From the IMG/VR virus record IMGVR_UViG_3300023108_000056, positions 1-41,367 of that record: a stretch of 41,367 nucleotides of DNA, one strand, 5' to 3'. A program made the position numbers and the translations under genes. Each line of letters starts with the position of its first letter. The stretch's first letter is position 1. The stretch comes from a virus. The notes under the pieces are model-generated. The model did no database searches. It saw only the letters and a program-made list of their open reading frames with translations, and was not told the origin of the DNA. This document shows, in pieces, positions 33,561 to 41,367 of this stretch.

Positions 33561-33755
33561 TATGTTATCTCCTATTTAGCATTTTACAGATACAAACTCG
33601 CAAGACTAATCAGGAGGCTGATTCACATTGGGTGCGTATTCTGGAGGGTGGCCGCCCTGCCATTCAACGGGCCATGTTCGTCAGGTAATCCGTAAGACTT
33701 GGCTGTTTGCGAATGGTAGTGTAACCATATTGCGCTATACAGTTACACTAATCTG
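33561..33755 (-). promoter_or_regulatory. Structured 5' leader of the capsid mRNA
   Basis: About 195 nt lie between the predicted start point and the capsid ATG with no gene. At its 5' end, minus-strand RNA 33748-33719 folds as a 12-bp stem (GUGUAACUGUAU with AUAUGGUUACAC) and a 6-nt AGCGCA loop. Two pairs are G-U only on this strand. A second hairpin at 33623-33608 (AATCAG-CCTC-CTGATT) lies ~48 nt before the ATG. AGGAG and ATG follow. Confidence 0.6.
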
Positions 33756-33761
33756 ACTATA

Positions 33762-33789
33762 GTTATACTTATAAATAACTACTTGTCAA
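33762..33789 (-). promoter_or_regulatory. Strong sigma-70-type promoter for capsid genes
   Basis: On the minus strand a perfect TTGACA (33789-33784) is followed after 16 nt by TATAAC (33767-33762), one base from consensus. AAAAAAGTG lies immediately upstream, the same block as before the promoter at 26983-27011. The start should be near 33755, ~195 nt before the capsid gene. Confidence 0.8.
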
Positions 33790-33804
33790 CACTTTTTTAC
33801 ATTT

Positions 33805-34677
33805 TTATCTAGCAGAGCCAGATACATCATAGATAAACTTACCAGAACGGATAGCTTCCATGATTTCGTCAGACCGCTTTTCATATTCTTGCGGTGACAT
33901 TTTTTGTACAGCAGACTCTTTGAGATACGAGGTTGCCTCATTTTCCTGTGGCTTACTACGTGAGTCTTTTGTAGATACAGACTTGGCTGCAGCTTTATCT
34001 GACTTAGGTTTTGTTTTAGCAATGCCCATGTCAGCTTTGTACAAGTCAATGGCTCTAGCAGCAGAACGTGCGTCATTGTCATTGTCATACAGTGCATCTT
34101 GTACCCACTTAGGCTGCTCTTCTGCCCACTCGTGAAACTCATCACTGTCACGGATGTCACCAAAGTCAGGGTGTAACCGCATTAGTTCTGCTTCAGCTTT
34201 TTCTTTAGTAGCACTAGACTGCAACTCATCAATTGCTTTCATACGTTCTTCAAGAGCAGATGATTGCTCACGTGCTTTTTTCATAGCAATTGTTTCAACG
34301 ATAGCTGCTACATCTGGATAATCTTTTGCCCATTGTTCAATGTCTTCGTCAGACTTAGGCAGTTTCATTTTTTTCTGTGCAGCTTGGCTGAGTTGAGATT
34401 TAAGTGTTTCTATTTCTTTCTTAAACTCTTCAGCCTGTTGTTGCTGGTGCCTACGCAAATCAGAATAACGCTTCTTAAATGTTTTCTCTTCTGCGTTTGT
34501 AGGTTCCGCTTCTTGTTCTTCGGGTTGTTCTTCTACTTCACCCTTTTGTTCTTTTAGAAGCTGCTCTAGTTCTTCTTCTTCCATCTTGCGTTTTTCTTCG
34601 TTAGTGTATTTACGATTTGCAAACGCAACTTTTTTTGGTGACTGCATTTCTTCAGCCATAATAGCTTGTTCCGCCAT
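33805..34677 (-). CDS. Capsid scaffolding protein
   Basis: A 290-residue, highly charged helical protein from the ATG at 34677, preceded by AAAGGAAG. A longer TTG-initiated frame is less likely. It is rich in Glu/Gln/Lys with coiled-coil stretches (EEELEQLLKEQKGEVEEQP, SDLRRHQQQQAEEF), an internal PKWVQDALYDND segment and a basic C-terminal helix (YEKRSDEIMEAIRSGKFIYD). A charged helical protein just before the major capsid gene is the classic scaffold position. Residues near the C terminus may bind the coat protein. Confidence 0.8.
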   Translation of the reverse strand: MAEQAIMAEEMQSPKKVAFANRKYTNEEKRKMEEEELEQLLKEQKGEVEEQPEEQEAEPTNAEEKTFKKRYSDLRRHQQQQAEEFKKEIETLKSQLSQAAQKKMKLPKSDEDIEQWAKDYPDVAAIVETIAMKKAREQSSALEERMKAIDELQSSATKEKAEAELMRLHPDFGDIRDSDEFHEWAEEQPKWVQDALYDNDNDARSAARAIDLYKADMGIAKTKPKSDKAAAKSVSTKDSRSKPQENEATSYLKESAVQKMSPQEYEKRSDEIMEAIRSGKFIYDVSGSAR

Positions 34678-34749
34678 TGTACTTCCTTTCGTTGGGGCCA
34701 ACCGTAGCCACGCCGGGGTGGGGGATTAGGTAGCCAACATACTAGGTGT
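34678..34749 (-). promoter_or_regulatory. 72-nt scaffold gene leader with short hairpin
   Basis: A short gap with a C-rich minus-strand block (CCCCCACCCCGG) and GTTGGCCCCAAC, which can pair its ends, just before the AAAGGAAG ribosome site. No promoter consensus was seen. It may modulate scaffold translation. Confidence 0.3.
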
Positions 34750-34965
34750 TTATCGTGTACCTAAACCACGTCTTGGTGTTGGAATATTGCGAGGGTCTGC
34801 TACTTGCAAACCAGCCAATAATTCAGCACCAAATACTTTTCTTAGCACAGCCGCGAAAGCTGTACCTTTAATCTGTCGTAAAGTATCTTGTTCTTCTTCC
34901 GACAATTCTTGAAACCTAGCACGTATCTCACTTTGAAGTTGTGCTATAAATTCTTCTCTATCCAT
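34750..34965 (-). CDS. Small helical hypothetical protein
   Basis: A 71-residue protein with a charged amphipathic N-terminal helix (MDREEFIAQLQSEIRARFQE), a central hydrophobic helix (GTAFAAVLRKVFGAELLAGL) and a Pro/Arg-rich end (IPTPRRGLGTR). Its start lies 8 nt inside the end of the desaturase gene. Found between head genes, it may be a small head-assembly factor. No family recognised. Confidence 0.6.
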   Translation of the reverse strand: MDREEFIAQLQSEIRARFQELSEEEQDTLRQIKGTAFAAVLRKVFGAELLAGLQVADPRNIPTPRRGLGTR

Positions 34966-35728
34966 AATAAGCTGAACCTTTCTTAGACATAATGTGTTTT
35001 ATAAGCCATCCTGTCGGGTCTATCTGATACCATTTGTTTGATGTAGTGTAGTTTCTAGGACTATCGTGATGATTTTTATGCCAGCCATCTCCCCAACTGA
35101 TTATGTTTATCCACCATACATTAGATGCTTTGTGATTACCTACAGCATCTTCTGAATGATTTACATAATTAGTCAGTCCTTGTGAAATAAGTGTACAACA
35201 GGCAGGAAGACAGAAACCCATAACTAAACCCGTAAAACCAAACAACACAAACAAACTAATTGAATATATAAAAGCCGGAAGAAAAGTATACTTATGCATA
35301 GTTACAAGAAATTTATCTTTAAGTAAATCCACTACAGTTTTTGGAGAAAAGTTAACACGATACTGCAATGTAACCATTTTCAAAAAACCATCTTGTGCAT
35401 TATGTGGGTCTTCATCTGTGTCAGACAATTTGTGATGCATTCTATGTATACCTGCCCAACCAATAGGAGAGCCAGAACAAGATAGCAAACCAAACATAGT
35501 ACATAATTTACGAAGCCATTCATACTTAAACTCAAAGGACTTATGGCTGTAGTATCTATGAAAAGTCATAATCATGCCAATAATATTCATCAAAATAAAT
35601 ACAACTGCAGCAATACTAGCTTGCGCTGTAGTTATTCCATAAAGGTATAGATAGCTTCCAGATACTAAAAGATTTACGTAGAATATATACTGAACAGTTT
35701 TAATTCTACTTTCAAACGGATTAAACAT
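34958..35728 (-). CDS. Membrane fatty-acid desaturase
   Basis: A 256-residue enzyme starting at the ATG that overlaps the upstream stop (TAATG). All three histidine boxes of the membrane desaturase family are present: H57-RYYS-H62, H95-RM-H98-H99 and H217-KN-H220-H221, with N190-H191 before the third. They bind the di-iron centre that adds a double bond to an acyl chain using O2. Hydrophobic segments near 12-30, 36-55 and 148-186 fit the membrane topology. The GDGWHKNHH ... IDPTGWLIKHI ending matches bacterial delta-9-type enzymes. No redox partner is encoded nearby, so host ferredoxin or cytochrome would be needed. Confidence 0.92.
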   Translation of the reverse strand: MFNPFESRIKTVQYIFYVNLLVSGSYLYLYGITTAQASIAAVVFILMNIIGMIMTFHRYYSHKSFEFKYEWLRKLCTMFGLLSCSGSPIGWAGIHRMHHKLSDTDEDPHNAQDGFLKMVTLQYRVNFSPKTVVDLLKDKFLVTMHKYTFLPAFIYSISLFVLFGFTGLVMGFCLPACCTLISQGLTNYVNHSEDAVGNHKASNVWWINIISWGDGWHKNHHDSPRNYTTSNKWYQIDPTGWLIKHIMSKKGSAYYG

Positions 35729-38112
35729 TACTTGTTTACCTTTGTTAATACCCATCCCATAAATCTTAATGTAGGCCAAACAAATGCTTGCGTTACTTTA
35801 TCGTAAACTTTTTGTTTTGCAGAAAGTGTGTTAGTATATCTTGCTGTGTAATACGAAGTAGCAAGATTAGATAGTTTAGCTGTCCATCCAGTAGCTTTTA
35901 CCTTTGATGCTAGTTTAGGGCCAAACCAATCATATGCTTTCATTAGATATGGGTCATTTCTACGCAGTAGAATACCATATTTTTTAAGAGGAGTCAAGTC
36001 TGCATATGAAATTATTCCATTGGCATAAGATGCGGTACAAATATAAGTGCCGCTGGAACCGCTATCAGAGCCACTGTCAGAGCCACTGTCTTGTCCTTCA
36101 TTCATTCCTGTGCCTGTACCTTGTGCATCCATACCAGAAGATGTTTGTGACGGTTGACTTCCGTCATCAGCAATGTTACCAAACTCATCGGCATCATCTG
36201 ACCTTGAGGCTGCATCTGCAGCTGCAAATGCCCTATCAACATCTGCTTGTGTAGGTGTGCCAAATACAGCGTCAGCTCTTTCAACATTTCCTTTAGCCAT
36301 AGCTGCTTTTGCTTTAGGGTCTTGGACAGCGATAGCTTTTGCTTTTGCTGTTTGTCTAGCAATTTGTGCATTAATAGCATTTAATTGCGCACGTGCTTTA
36401 GCAGTCATAACGGGATTTTGGTCTCTATCTCTTACAGGCTCGTTTGTTAAAGCTGACCTAACAGTACCCTTGCTTTGAACTTCATTTGCCTGTGCCTGTA
36501 AACCTGCAACTTGTGCGCCATAAGCGGCGGCGGCTTTAGCTACAGCAGCAGGGTCATTAATTTGTGAAGAAGTGTATCCTAAATCTTGCATATGCGATAT
36601 AGCACTTTGTGTAATAGCAGCTTGATGTTCAGGGCTTGCTATAGCGGCTTCAATAGCTGCAGCTACATCTTGGCCTTTTTTAGCAGCTTCGTGTGCGGCT
36701 GAAATAACATTACCAAGCATAGTAGCTTGTTCACTAAAATTAAGTTGGCTATTACTATGTAATCCCATAGCAGATAAAGCCGCTTGTTGTCCTAAATTAC
36801 CAGCAACAGCAACATCATTAGCGGTAAATCCTGTAAGTCCTGCAGCTTCCATTACTGCACCATAGGGAGATAAACTACCTAATTGTGCTTTTGCTTGTTC
36901 CAATGTTGCTGCTCTTAGTGCCTCATTTGATGTACCAAAAGTGGCATGACCACCAAATGCATTTGAATGAACAGATTCATCGGACTTTGTAAAGCCTAAA
37001 GAAGACATTGCTTTAGCCGTAGATACACCAGTTGATACATCGTCAAAACCCGGACCATCACCACCGCCACTATCGTCTTGTTGTACTACCGTTGTTGGTG
37101 CGGTTGAGGTATCATCAGGCGGTGGGGCAGGTTGTTCAGAACCCGGCGCACGACACACGAAACCCTCTGGAATAGGATATAGTGGTTTTCCATCTATGTG
37201 TGGAATTGTTCTTGTCTGACCTGCATCATTTGTACAAGTGTAGCTTTCATAAGTTCCGGGGTAACGGTCCCCAACAGTTTCAGCAAACGTAGGTATGTTA
37301 GTAGTCTGTGTTGCCGTAGTAAACTGTGGACCTGTAAATTGGACGGGCTGATAGTACGGAGCAGCACCGCCATAAGGCACATAACCTGTTTGACCGCCTG
37401 AAGGAATTAAATATCCCGAAATACCAGAACCAGAAATATTATATGTACCAGTGTTTGGATTAACTTGAGTAGGACTTCCGTATGGCATCTGCGGCTGTTG
37501 AGGTTGCATTGGATTTACAAAACCACCAACTTGAAAATTTAATTCTCCTTGTTCATTTTCAGTTTCTAAATCATCCATGTTAAAAGGAACACCATCAGGA
37601 ATAGTAGCTTCATCCGCATTACCCATTTGTCCCATTGCTTCCATTCTTTGTAGACCAGCTTTAGCTTCATCTCTTAAAGCCATCATTTTATCTAGTCCAT
37701 GATAACGAACCACATCTGCTGGAAAAACAAACTCACCTTCACTCAGTTGAGCAGGAATATCATCACGTACTTCTTCACGTAATGAGCCGGGTGGTACTTC
37801 GTTACCTGACTCTTCGTCAACCATACCACCTTCGTCCATAAGGCCACCCTCATTGAAGCCTTGGCTTTTCATCATTTTATATAGCTTAATAAATTTTTGT
37901 TGTTTTTCTTCTGGCATATCTTTTATTTCGCCAGACATTAACATATCAGTTAACTTATCAAATTGGTCTTTTCTAGCTGCTTTTTTATCTGCTGCACTAG
38001 ACTGTAAATCTTGCATAGCCGCATCTTTAGCGGAAGACGTATCTCCACCCTCATTAAAGCCACGTTCTACTGGCTCAAAAAGTTCCATTTGTTCTGCCGT
38101 GCGTTTAGCCAT
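35728..38112 (-). CDS. Long low-complexity virion-operon protein
   Basis: A 794-residue protein from the ATG at 38112. Residues 85-140 contain GFNEGG, then VPPGSLREEVRDDIPAQLSE and GEFVFPADVVRYHG, a block I recall from uncharacterised proteins in many marine phages. Then comes a Pro/Gly/Gln/Tyr-rich region (~190-350) with a cysteine pair, a long Ala/Gln helical region (~380-640), an Asp/Ser/Gly tract and a helical C terminus (LTPLKKYGILLRRNDPYLMK). It sits between portal and scaffold, so a head or ejection role is likely but unproved. Confidence 0.6.
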   Translation of the reverse strand: MAKRTAEQMELFEPVERGFNEGGDTSSAKDAAMQDLQSSAADKKAARKDQFDKLTDMLMSGEIKDMPEEKQQKFIKLYKMMKSQGFNEGGLMDEGGMVDEESGNEVPPGSLREEVRDDIPAQLSEGEFVFPADVVRYHGLDKMMALRDEAKAGLQRMEAMGQMGNADEATIPDGVPFNMDDLETENEQGELNFQVGGFVNPMQPQQPQMPYGSPTQVNPNTGTYNISGSGISGYLIPSGGQTGYVPYGGAAPYYQPVQFTGPQFTTATQTTNIPTFAETVGDRYPGTYESYTCTNDAGQTRTIPHIDGKPLYPIPEGFVCRAPGSEQPAPPPDDTSTAPTTVVQQDDSGGGDGPGFDDVSTGVSTAKAMSSLGFTKSDESVHSNAFGGHATFGTSNEALRAATLEQAKAQLGSLSPYGAVMEAAGLTGFTANDVAVAGNLGQQAALSAMGLHSNSQLNFSEQATMLGNVISAAHEAAKKGQDVAAAIEAAIASPEHQAAITQSAISHMQDLGYTSSQINDPAAVAKAAAAYGAQVAGLQAQANEVQSKGTVRSALTNEPVRDRDQNPVMTAKARAQLNAINAQIARQTAKAKAIAVQDPKAKAAMAKGNVERADAVFGTPTQADVDRAFAAADAASRSDDADEFGNIADDGSQPSQTSSGMDAQGTGTGMNEGQDSGSDSGSDSGSSGTYICTASYANGIISYADLTPLKKYGILLRRNDPYLMKAYDWFGPKLASKVKATGWTAKLSNLATSYYTARYTNTLSAKQKVYDKVTQAFVWPTLRFMGWVLTKVNK

Positions 38113-38311
38113 TGACTGCATCCCTTAATGTTTTAATGCTACGCAACACAGCAATCGCTCCTTGCGCACGATGCATTAAAACTGTGTTATCGCCTTGCTC
38201 TAATGTACGATGTTGCTGGTCAATCAGCACATCTAAATATTTATTGAAGTTGTCCCACTGGCGGCTGTTGCTGACTATTGGCTTCAGCTTGCTGAGTATT
38301 TCCTTGTCCAT
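38105..38311 (-). CDS. Small conserved-type head-region protein
   Basis: A helical protein of 68 residues from the ATG at 38311 (GTG at 38317 is an alternative), with AAGGA upstream. The pattern SRQWDNFNKYLDVLIDQQHR ... RAQGAIAVLRSIKTLRD is one I associate with small genes after the portal in marine phages. It overlaps the portal 3' end by 71 nt in another frame and the next gene by 8 nt. Function unknown. A portal-associated or assembly role is inferred from position. Confidence 0.62.
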   Translation of the reverse strand: MDKEILSKLKPIVSNSRQWDNFNKYLDVLIDQQHRTLEQGDNTVLMHRAQGAIAVLRSIKTLRDAVNG

Positions 38312-40382
38312 TTGCACTAAATCCTTGTTCGCCCGGTACTGGAACTTGACCTGTACCTACATTGCCACCACCTGCGCCTGTTGGGTCCATTGCATCAGCA
38401 CCCGGAGTTGGCGTCATGCTACCCTGCTCTGGTCCTGCTGGCTGTTGAAAGCCCTTCATAATTTCTGCTTGCAGTGCAGCTTCATCCATATTGTTGGTAA
38501 CTTTGTCGGGGTCTAAGTCCATAGACTTTGCAATCTCACGTATTACATATTGGAACTTAGCAAAGGGTGCGAGTGCAGGGCTACTTGCAATTTGCAAGAA
38601 CTGCATCAATCTTTGGCTACGTACTTCGTTAGCCATCAGACTTTCTGTACCACGTGCTTTAACTTCTAAATCACCTTTAATCTCTGGGTCAAAATCAAAC
38701 TGCATATTGAAACGGAAGAAACCTTCACCCAAAGGACGCAACAAATAATCGTCTACGTTTTTAATGACAGTCTTTGTGCTACCCTGCGCAGCACCCATCA
38801 ACATTGAGATACCAGAGGCTGTTCTGCCTACGCCCTGCACACCTGTCTGTCCGTGTGCAAATGATGGGAAGCCAGTGCTTTCATCTGCAAGTACACGTGC
38901 TTTGTCAAATAGCATCATGTTCTCTTGTGACACATTTGGGAACTTTGTACCAAAGATAGCTTGGCCCGGTGCGCCACCCTGTCTACGGAATACTTTACCC
39001 GGATACAGTGACAAGTCTTGACCCGGCACCAAGTTTGTTTCATCTACCTCTACAATCAAGTTTCCTGACAGTACAGCATTATCAACAGCCATACGCATAA
39101 AGCCATTCATTAGTGTTTGTGTATCATCCATGTTTTCTGCAATACCAACACCAAAGAATGAGTATGGGTTCAGTTCGTATGGCGCAGCAGCATATGGAAT
39201 TTTAGATGGCTTGAATGGATTAAGAACCATGCGAAGTAGTTTGCCATTACAAATCCAGACGTTGGCTTGCAGTTCGTCAAACTCTTTCAAGTCTTTTGGA
39301 ATATCTACACCCTGCTCTTCAAGCAAGTCTGTATCCACCATGCCCCAATACTCAAGCACTTCAAAGCGGTCAACGCCATGCTCTGGTGCATAGTCAGCCA
39401 AGTCATCTTCCCAGTATTGCTTGGTGTAGTTCTCACCCATAGCAATTACTTCATTAATAACTTCACCACGGAAGTATGGACGCTTCTTTAGGTTACGCAG
39501 TTGTGTACGTGACATCTTATGACGTTCAATTACATACTGTGCTTCATCCATGTTGTTTGCATCTGGGTCTGGATAGAAGTTCCAAACAGATACATGGTTT
39601 ACTTGTGGCACTGTTTTAAACAATGGGTCATACTCACCATCGTCATTCCAGTTAGGGTATTCTTTGTCGAGGGCAAATGGCCCCTTCATAACACCAGTAC
39701 CAAATAATGCCATCTCAAATGCAGCATTACGCAGATGTTTATTTGCACCTGACTCTTCTAGCTGGTCATGTATTTTCTTTTGCATTTTCTTTGCAGCAAT
39801 CATAGCTGGGCTAAATGCAATAGCGGTAGGTGTTTTACCCGGACCTTCTTTTAGTTTATCTTGTACTGGCTCAAGTTTGTTTTCCAACACCCCAAGTTTT
39901 TCTTGAAGAGTTTGTGCCGTGGCACCTGCTGGGAAGTCCATGCCATCCCCTGCAAAACCGTAGGGACTGGAAAGAGCAGTTTCACCACGCAATTGTTCTG
40001 GTTCTTGAGGGTCAAAATGTACATCGGCAACCACACCTTCAGGCAACTCCGTTGGTTCTACAGATAAAGGAAAACGCTGGTTAGCAAACAGAACATCAAC
40101 AATCTGCCCGTATGCTGCCAGCGTCTTAGTTTTTGTGACTTTAATAAAGACACGAGATTTTTCTGTTTCGGTAAATTGAACATCGGGACCGTACAAACCA
40201 CGATAATTGCGGTAGGCTTTTAGCCAGCGTTCTTCGTCCTGATACCTATAGTCTTCAGACCGCTTATAGCGTTCCATAATAAATGGGATGATGTTACTTA
40301 CGTCTACGTCCGAAACAGATGTATCGTCACTATCTTCTAGTGCGATAGCATCGTCTTCAATCATGATTTCATCTTCATCCAT
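38241..40382 (-). CDS. Portal protein
   Basis: A 713-residue protein from the ATG at 40382, which overlaps the upstream stop as TAATG and has AAGGAAG before it. It shows portal features: an acidic N terminus (MDEDEIMIEDDAIALEDSDD), then YRYQDEERWLKAYRNYRGLY and TKTLAAYGQIVDVLF, a wing region (GVMKGPFAL, HVSVWNFYPDPDANN), IPYAAAPYELNPYSFFGVGI, and a helical C-terminal crown followed by a Gln/Pro/Gly tail. Twelve copies should form the DNA channel. It follows terminase, as usual. Confidence 0.88.
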   Translation of the reverse strand: MDEDEIMIEDDAIALEDSDDTSVSDVDVSNIIPFIMERYKRSEDYRYQDEERWLKAYRNYRGLYGPDVQFTETEKSRVFIKVTKTKTLAAYGQIVDVLFANQRFPLSVEPTELPEGVVADVHFDPQEPEQLRGETALSSPYGFAGDGMDFPAGATAQTLQEKLGVLENKLEPVQDKLKEGPGKTPTAIAFSPAMIAAKKMQKKIHDQLEESGANKHLRNAAFEMALFGTGVMKGPFALDKEYPNWNDDGEYDPLFKTVPQVNHVSVWNFYPDPDANNMDEAQYVIERHKMSRTQLRNLKKRPYFRGEVINEVIAMGENYTKQYWEDDLADYAPEHGVDRFEVLEYWGMVDTDLLEEQGVDIPKDLKEFDELQANVWICNGKLLRMVLNPFKPSKIPYAAAPYELNPYSFFGVGIAENMDDTQTLMNGFMRMAVDNAVLSGNLIVEVDETNLVPGQDLSLYPGKVFRRQGGAPGQAIFGTKFPNVSQENMMLFDKARVLADESTGFPSFAHGQTGVQGVGRTASGISMLMGAAQGSTKTVIKNVDDYLLRPLGEGFFRFNMQFDFDPEIKGDLEVKARGTESLMANEVRSQRLMQFLQIASSPALAPFAKFQYVIREIAKSMDLDPDKVTNNMDEAALQAEIMKGFQQPAGPEQGSMTPTPGADAMDPTGAGGGNVGTGQVPVPGEQGFSANGQGNTQQAEANSQQQPPVGQLQ

Positions 40383-40570
40383 TATACTTCCTTTGCTCCC
40401 ACTATGGTGCAGGTATAATCTACTGACTTCCAATGTCCGTCTTGCGGCAAATCTTCGTGCAGTATTTTCATTTCAATACACTGTGGCTTATCCTCAAACC
40501 ACTGAATAGTCTGTGTAGCACAGTGGCTGGTATCACAAACAGTTAATAATAGTGTCCAAATAACTTGCAT
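40382..40570 (-). CDS. Small probably exported cysteine-containing protein
   Basis: A 62-residue frame between terminase and portal, starting at the ATG 1 nt after the terminase stop. The N terminus (MQVIWTLLLTVC) is hydrophobic like a short signal or anchor, and four cysteines (12, 17, 31, 54) could form disulfides outside the cytoplasm. The rest is soluble (IQWFEDKPQCIEMKILHEDL). It could be a lysis accessory, a host envelope factor or a lipoprotein-like protein. The lipobox is poor, so no class is assigned. Confidence 0.5.
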   Translation of the reverse strand: MQVIWTLLLTVCDTSHCATQTIQWFEDKPQCIEMKILHEDLPQDGHWKSVDYTCTIVGAKEV

Positions 40571-40571
40571 C

Positions 40572-41366
40572 TTAATATCCAAAGGTTGCGTCTGCTACCT
40601 GCATACCGCCACCGGGTCTACCCATTGGGTCATAGTCAAATATACTAAACCGTGGTCTGGACATTATACCATATCTAAGAGCATCATACAAGTGGTCTTC
40701 ACTCTTTGTATCAATGTCTTCTGGGTTCTTTTTGTCCAGTGGTATTGAGGGAAGTTGGGCCGTGAGGTTTGTGCAAGTATCAAAGAAAACAAGTCTAGGC
40801 TCCTCTGTAAACTCATCTATCTGTAGTCTACGGTGTATCTCGTTTTTACCTGCTACCCGACTACCTCTACTTCTATCTGATGGTCGCCAACGACAACCTC
40901 TACTAATCATTTGCTCTGCAAGAGAAGGCCCAGTATCACCACGCTTATGCCAAAGAGAACTATCCAGAACGCCGTACTTAATATTGCCATCTTCCGCTTC
41001 CAAATCCAGAATCATATCTGCCAAGTCTGTGGCAAGGACTTTAGAAACGTAGAGTTCTCTATATACCACAAGTTGTTCGCTAGGCGCAACGGCAAACCAC
41101 ACAACAGCACTATAGCTACCGTAGCCATAATCGCAAGCACGAAACTTAACCCAGTTACTAGGTATACGATAAGGTTCAACAACATGAACCCGCCTATCAA
41201 ACTCAGTAAACGCTGCTCCTTCTTTGATATCCCAATCGCCTTCAAGAAGTTGTCTTCTTTGCTGTTCGGGAAGTGAAAGAAGCATTGCTTCGTAATCACC
41301 TGCTTCCGCAAGGTATGGGTTATCAGAAAGTCTTGCGGGTATAAATCGTCTTTTAAATAAAGGCTT
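40572..41366 (-). CDS. terL: Large terminase subunit, C-terminal part (partial)
   Basis: 264 residues up to the window edge. The frame continues without a stop through 41366, so the gene begins outside. The visible part starts in the linker region (RFIPARLSDNPYL, then LLSLPEQQRRQLLEGDWD) and contains the RNase H-like nuclease domain: the metal-binding Asp in RACDYGYGSYSAVVWF, VLDSS as the second acidic strand, and the C-terminal DHLYDALRYG. The ATPase half is not in the window. It cuts concatemeric DNA and drives packaging through the portal encoded next. Confidence 0.9.
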   Translation of the reverse strand, partial: KPLFKRRFIPARLSDNPYLAEAGDYEAMLLSLPEQQRRQLLEGDWDIKEGAAFTEFDRRVHVVEPYRIPSNWVKFRACDYGYGSYSAVVWFAVAPSEQLVVYRELYVSKVLATDLADMILDLEAEDGNIKYGVLDSSLWHKRGDTGPSLAEQMISRGCRWRPSDRSRGSRVAGKNEIHRRLQIDEFTEEPRLVFFDTCTNLTAQLPSIPLDKKNPEDIDTKSEDHLYDALRYGIMSRPRFSIFDYDPMGRPGGGMQVADATFGY

Positions 41367-41367
41367 T

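Noticed and set aside
38112-38516. A 134-codon plus-strand frame opposite the portal end
   Set aside because: It is antisense to the portal and its neighbour and has cysteine-rich, low-quality composition typical of a reverse-strand shadow.
1-41367. tRNA genes, CRISPR arrays, insertion sequences, phage RNA polymerase and attP
   Set aside because: I looked for clover-leaf arms, regular spacer repeats, transposase motifs, RNA polymerase motifs and tRNA-like repeats near the integrase, and found no support for any of them by eye.

Overview
The window is most of the genome of a tailed double-stranded DNA phage with podovirus-type structural genes. The closest recognisable type is the marine HMO-2011-like podoviruses that infect alphaproteobacteria such as SAR116, SAR11 and Roseobacter relatives. 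The strongest clue is the family-A DNA polymerase. A DnaJ-like CxxCGGTG zinc-finger segment sits between its proofreading and polymerising halves, which as I recall is the hallmark of HMO-2011-type phages. A tyrosine integrase, T7-like endonuclease I, class II ribonucleotide reductase, MazG and T7-like tail tube and nozzle proteins fit the same picture. Host and lineage are inferences from gene content. No tRNA, CRISPR array, insertion sequence or phage RNA polymerase was seen.

Left arm (1-13024, plus strand): a tightly packed early/middle operon with mostly overlapping genes. In order it holds a partial gene, a DUF932-like protein, a small PD-(D/E)XK nuclease, integrase, a TOPRIM primase and DnaB-type helicase as two overlapping genes, DNA polymerase, a probable single-strand-binding protein, a Cas4/AddB-like nuclease with a probable Fe-S cluster, endonuclease I, a DUF3310 protein, B12-dependent ribonucleotide reductase, several small proteins (one resembling ribosome modulation factor) and MazG. 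Together these replicate the phage DNA, break down host DNA and supply deoxynucleotides. The operon ends at a GC-rich hairpin terminator at 13025-13050.

Right arm (13052 to the window edge, minus strand, so read from right to left): the virion genes. These are large terminase (partial), a small probably exported Cys-rich protein, portal, a 70-residue protein, a long low-complexity protein, a fatty-acid desaturase, a small protein, scaffold, major capsid, a probable decoration protein, tail tube A, nozzle (tail tube B), the main tail fibre, two small beta-rich proteins, a cassette of short fibre/tip proteins with two tail-assembly-chaperone-like genes, a holin-like protein, and five genes likely to encode or accompany internal/ejection proteins. 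Two strong sigma-70-like promoters lie on this strand, one before the capsid gene and one before the distal tail genes. They share an A-rich upstream block. A hairpin between the capsid and tail genes could act as an attenuator.

The most interesting points are: a complete membrane fatty-acid desaturase inside the head-gene operon; a 656-residue virion protein with a near-perfect 22/11-residue repeat array; a duplicated fibre-plus-chaperone cassette that contains a 15-codon relic of a fibre anchor; a capsid mRNA leader of about 195 nt that begins with a 12-bp hairpin; and C1q-like fibre tips. No endolysin could be recognised. The small terminase and the lysis genes may lie outside the window.
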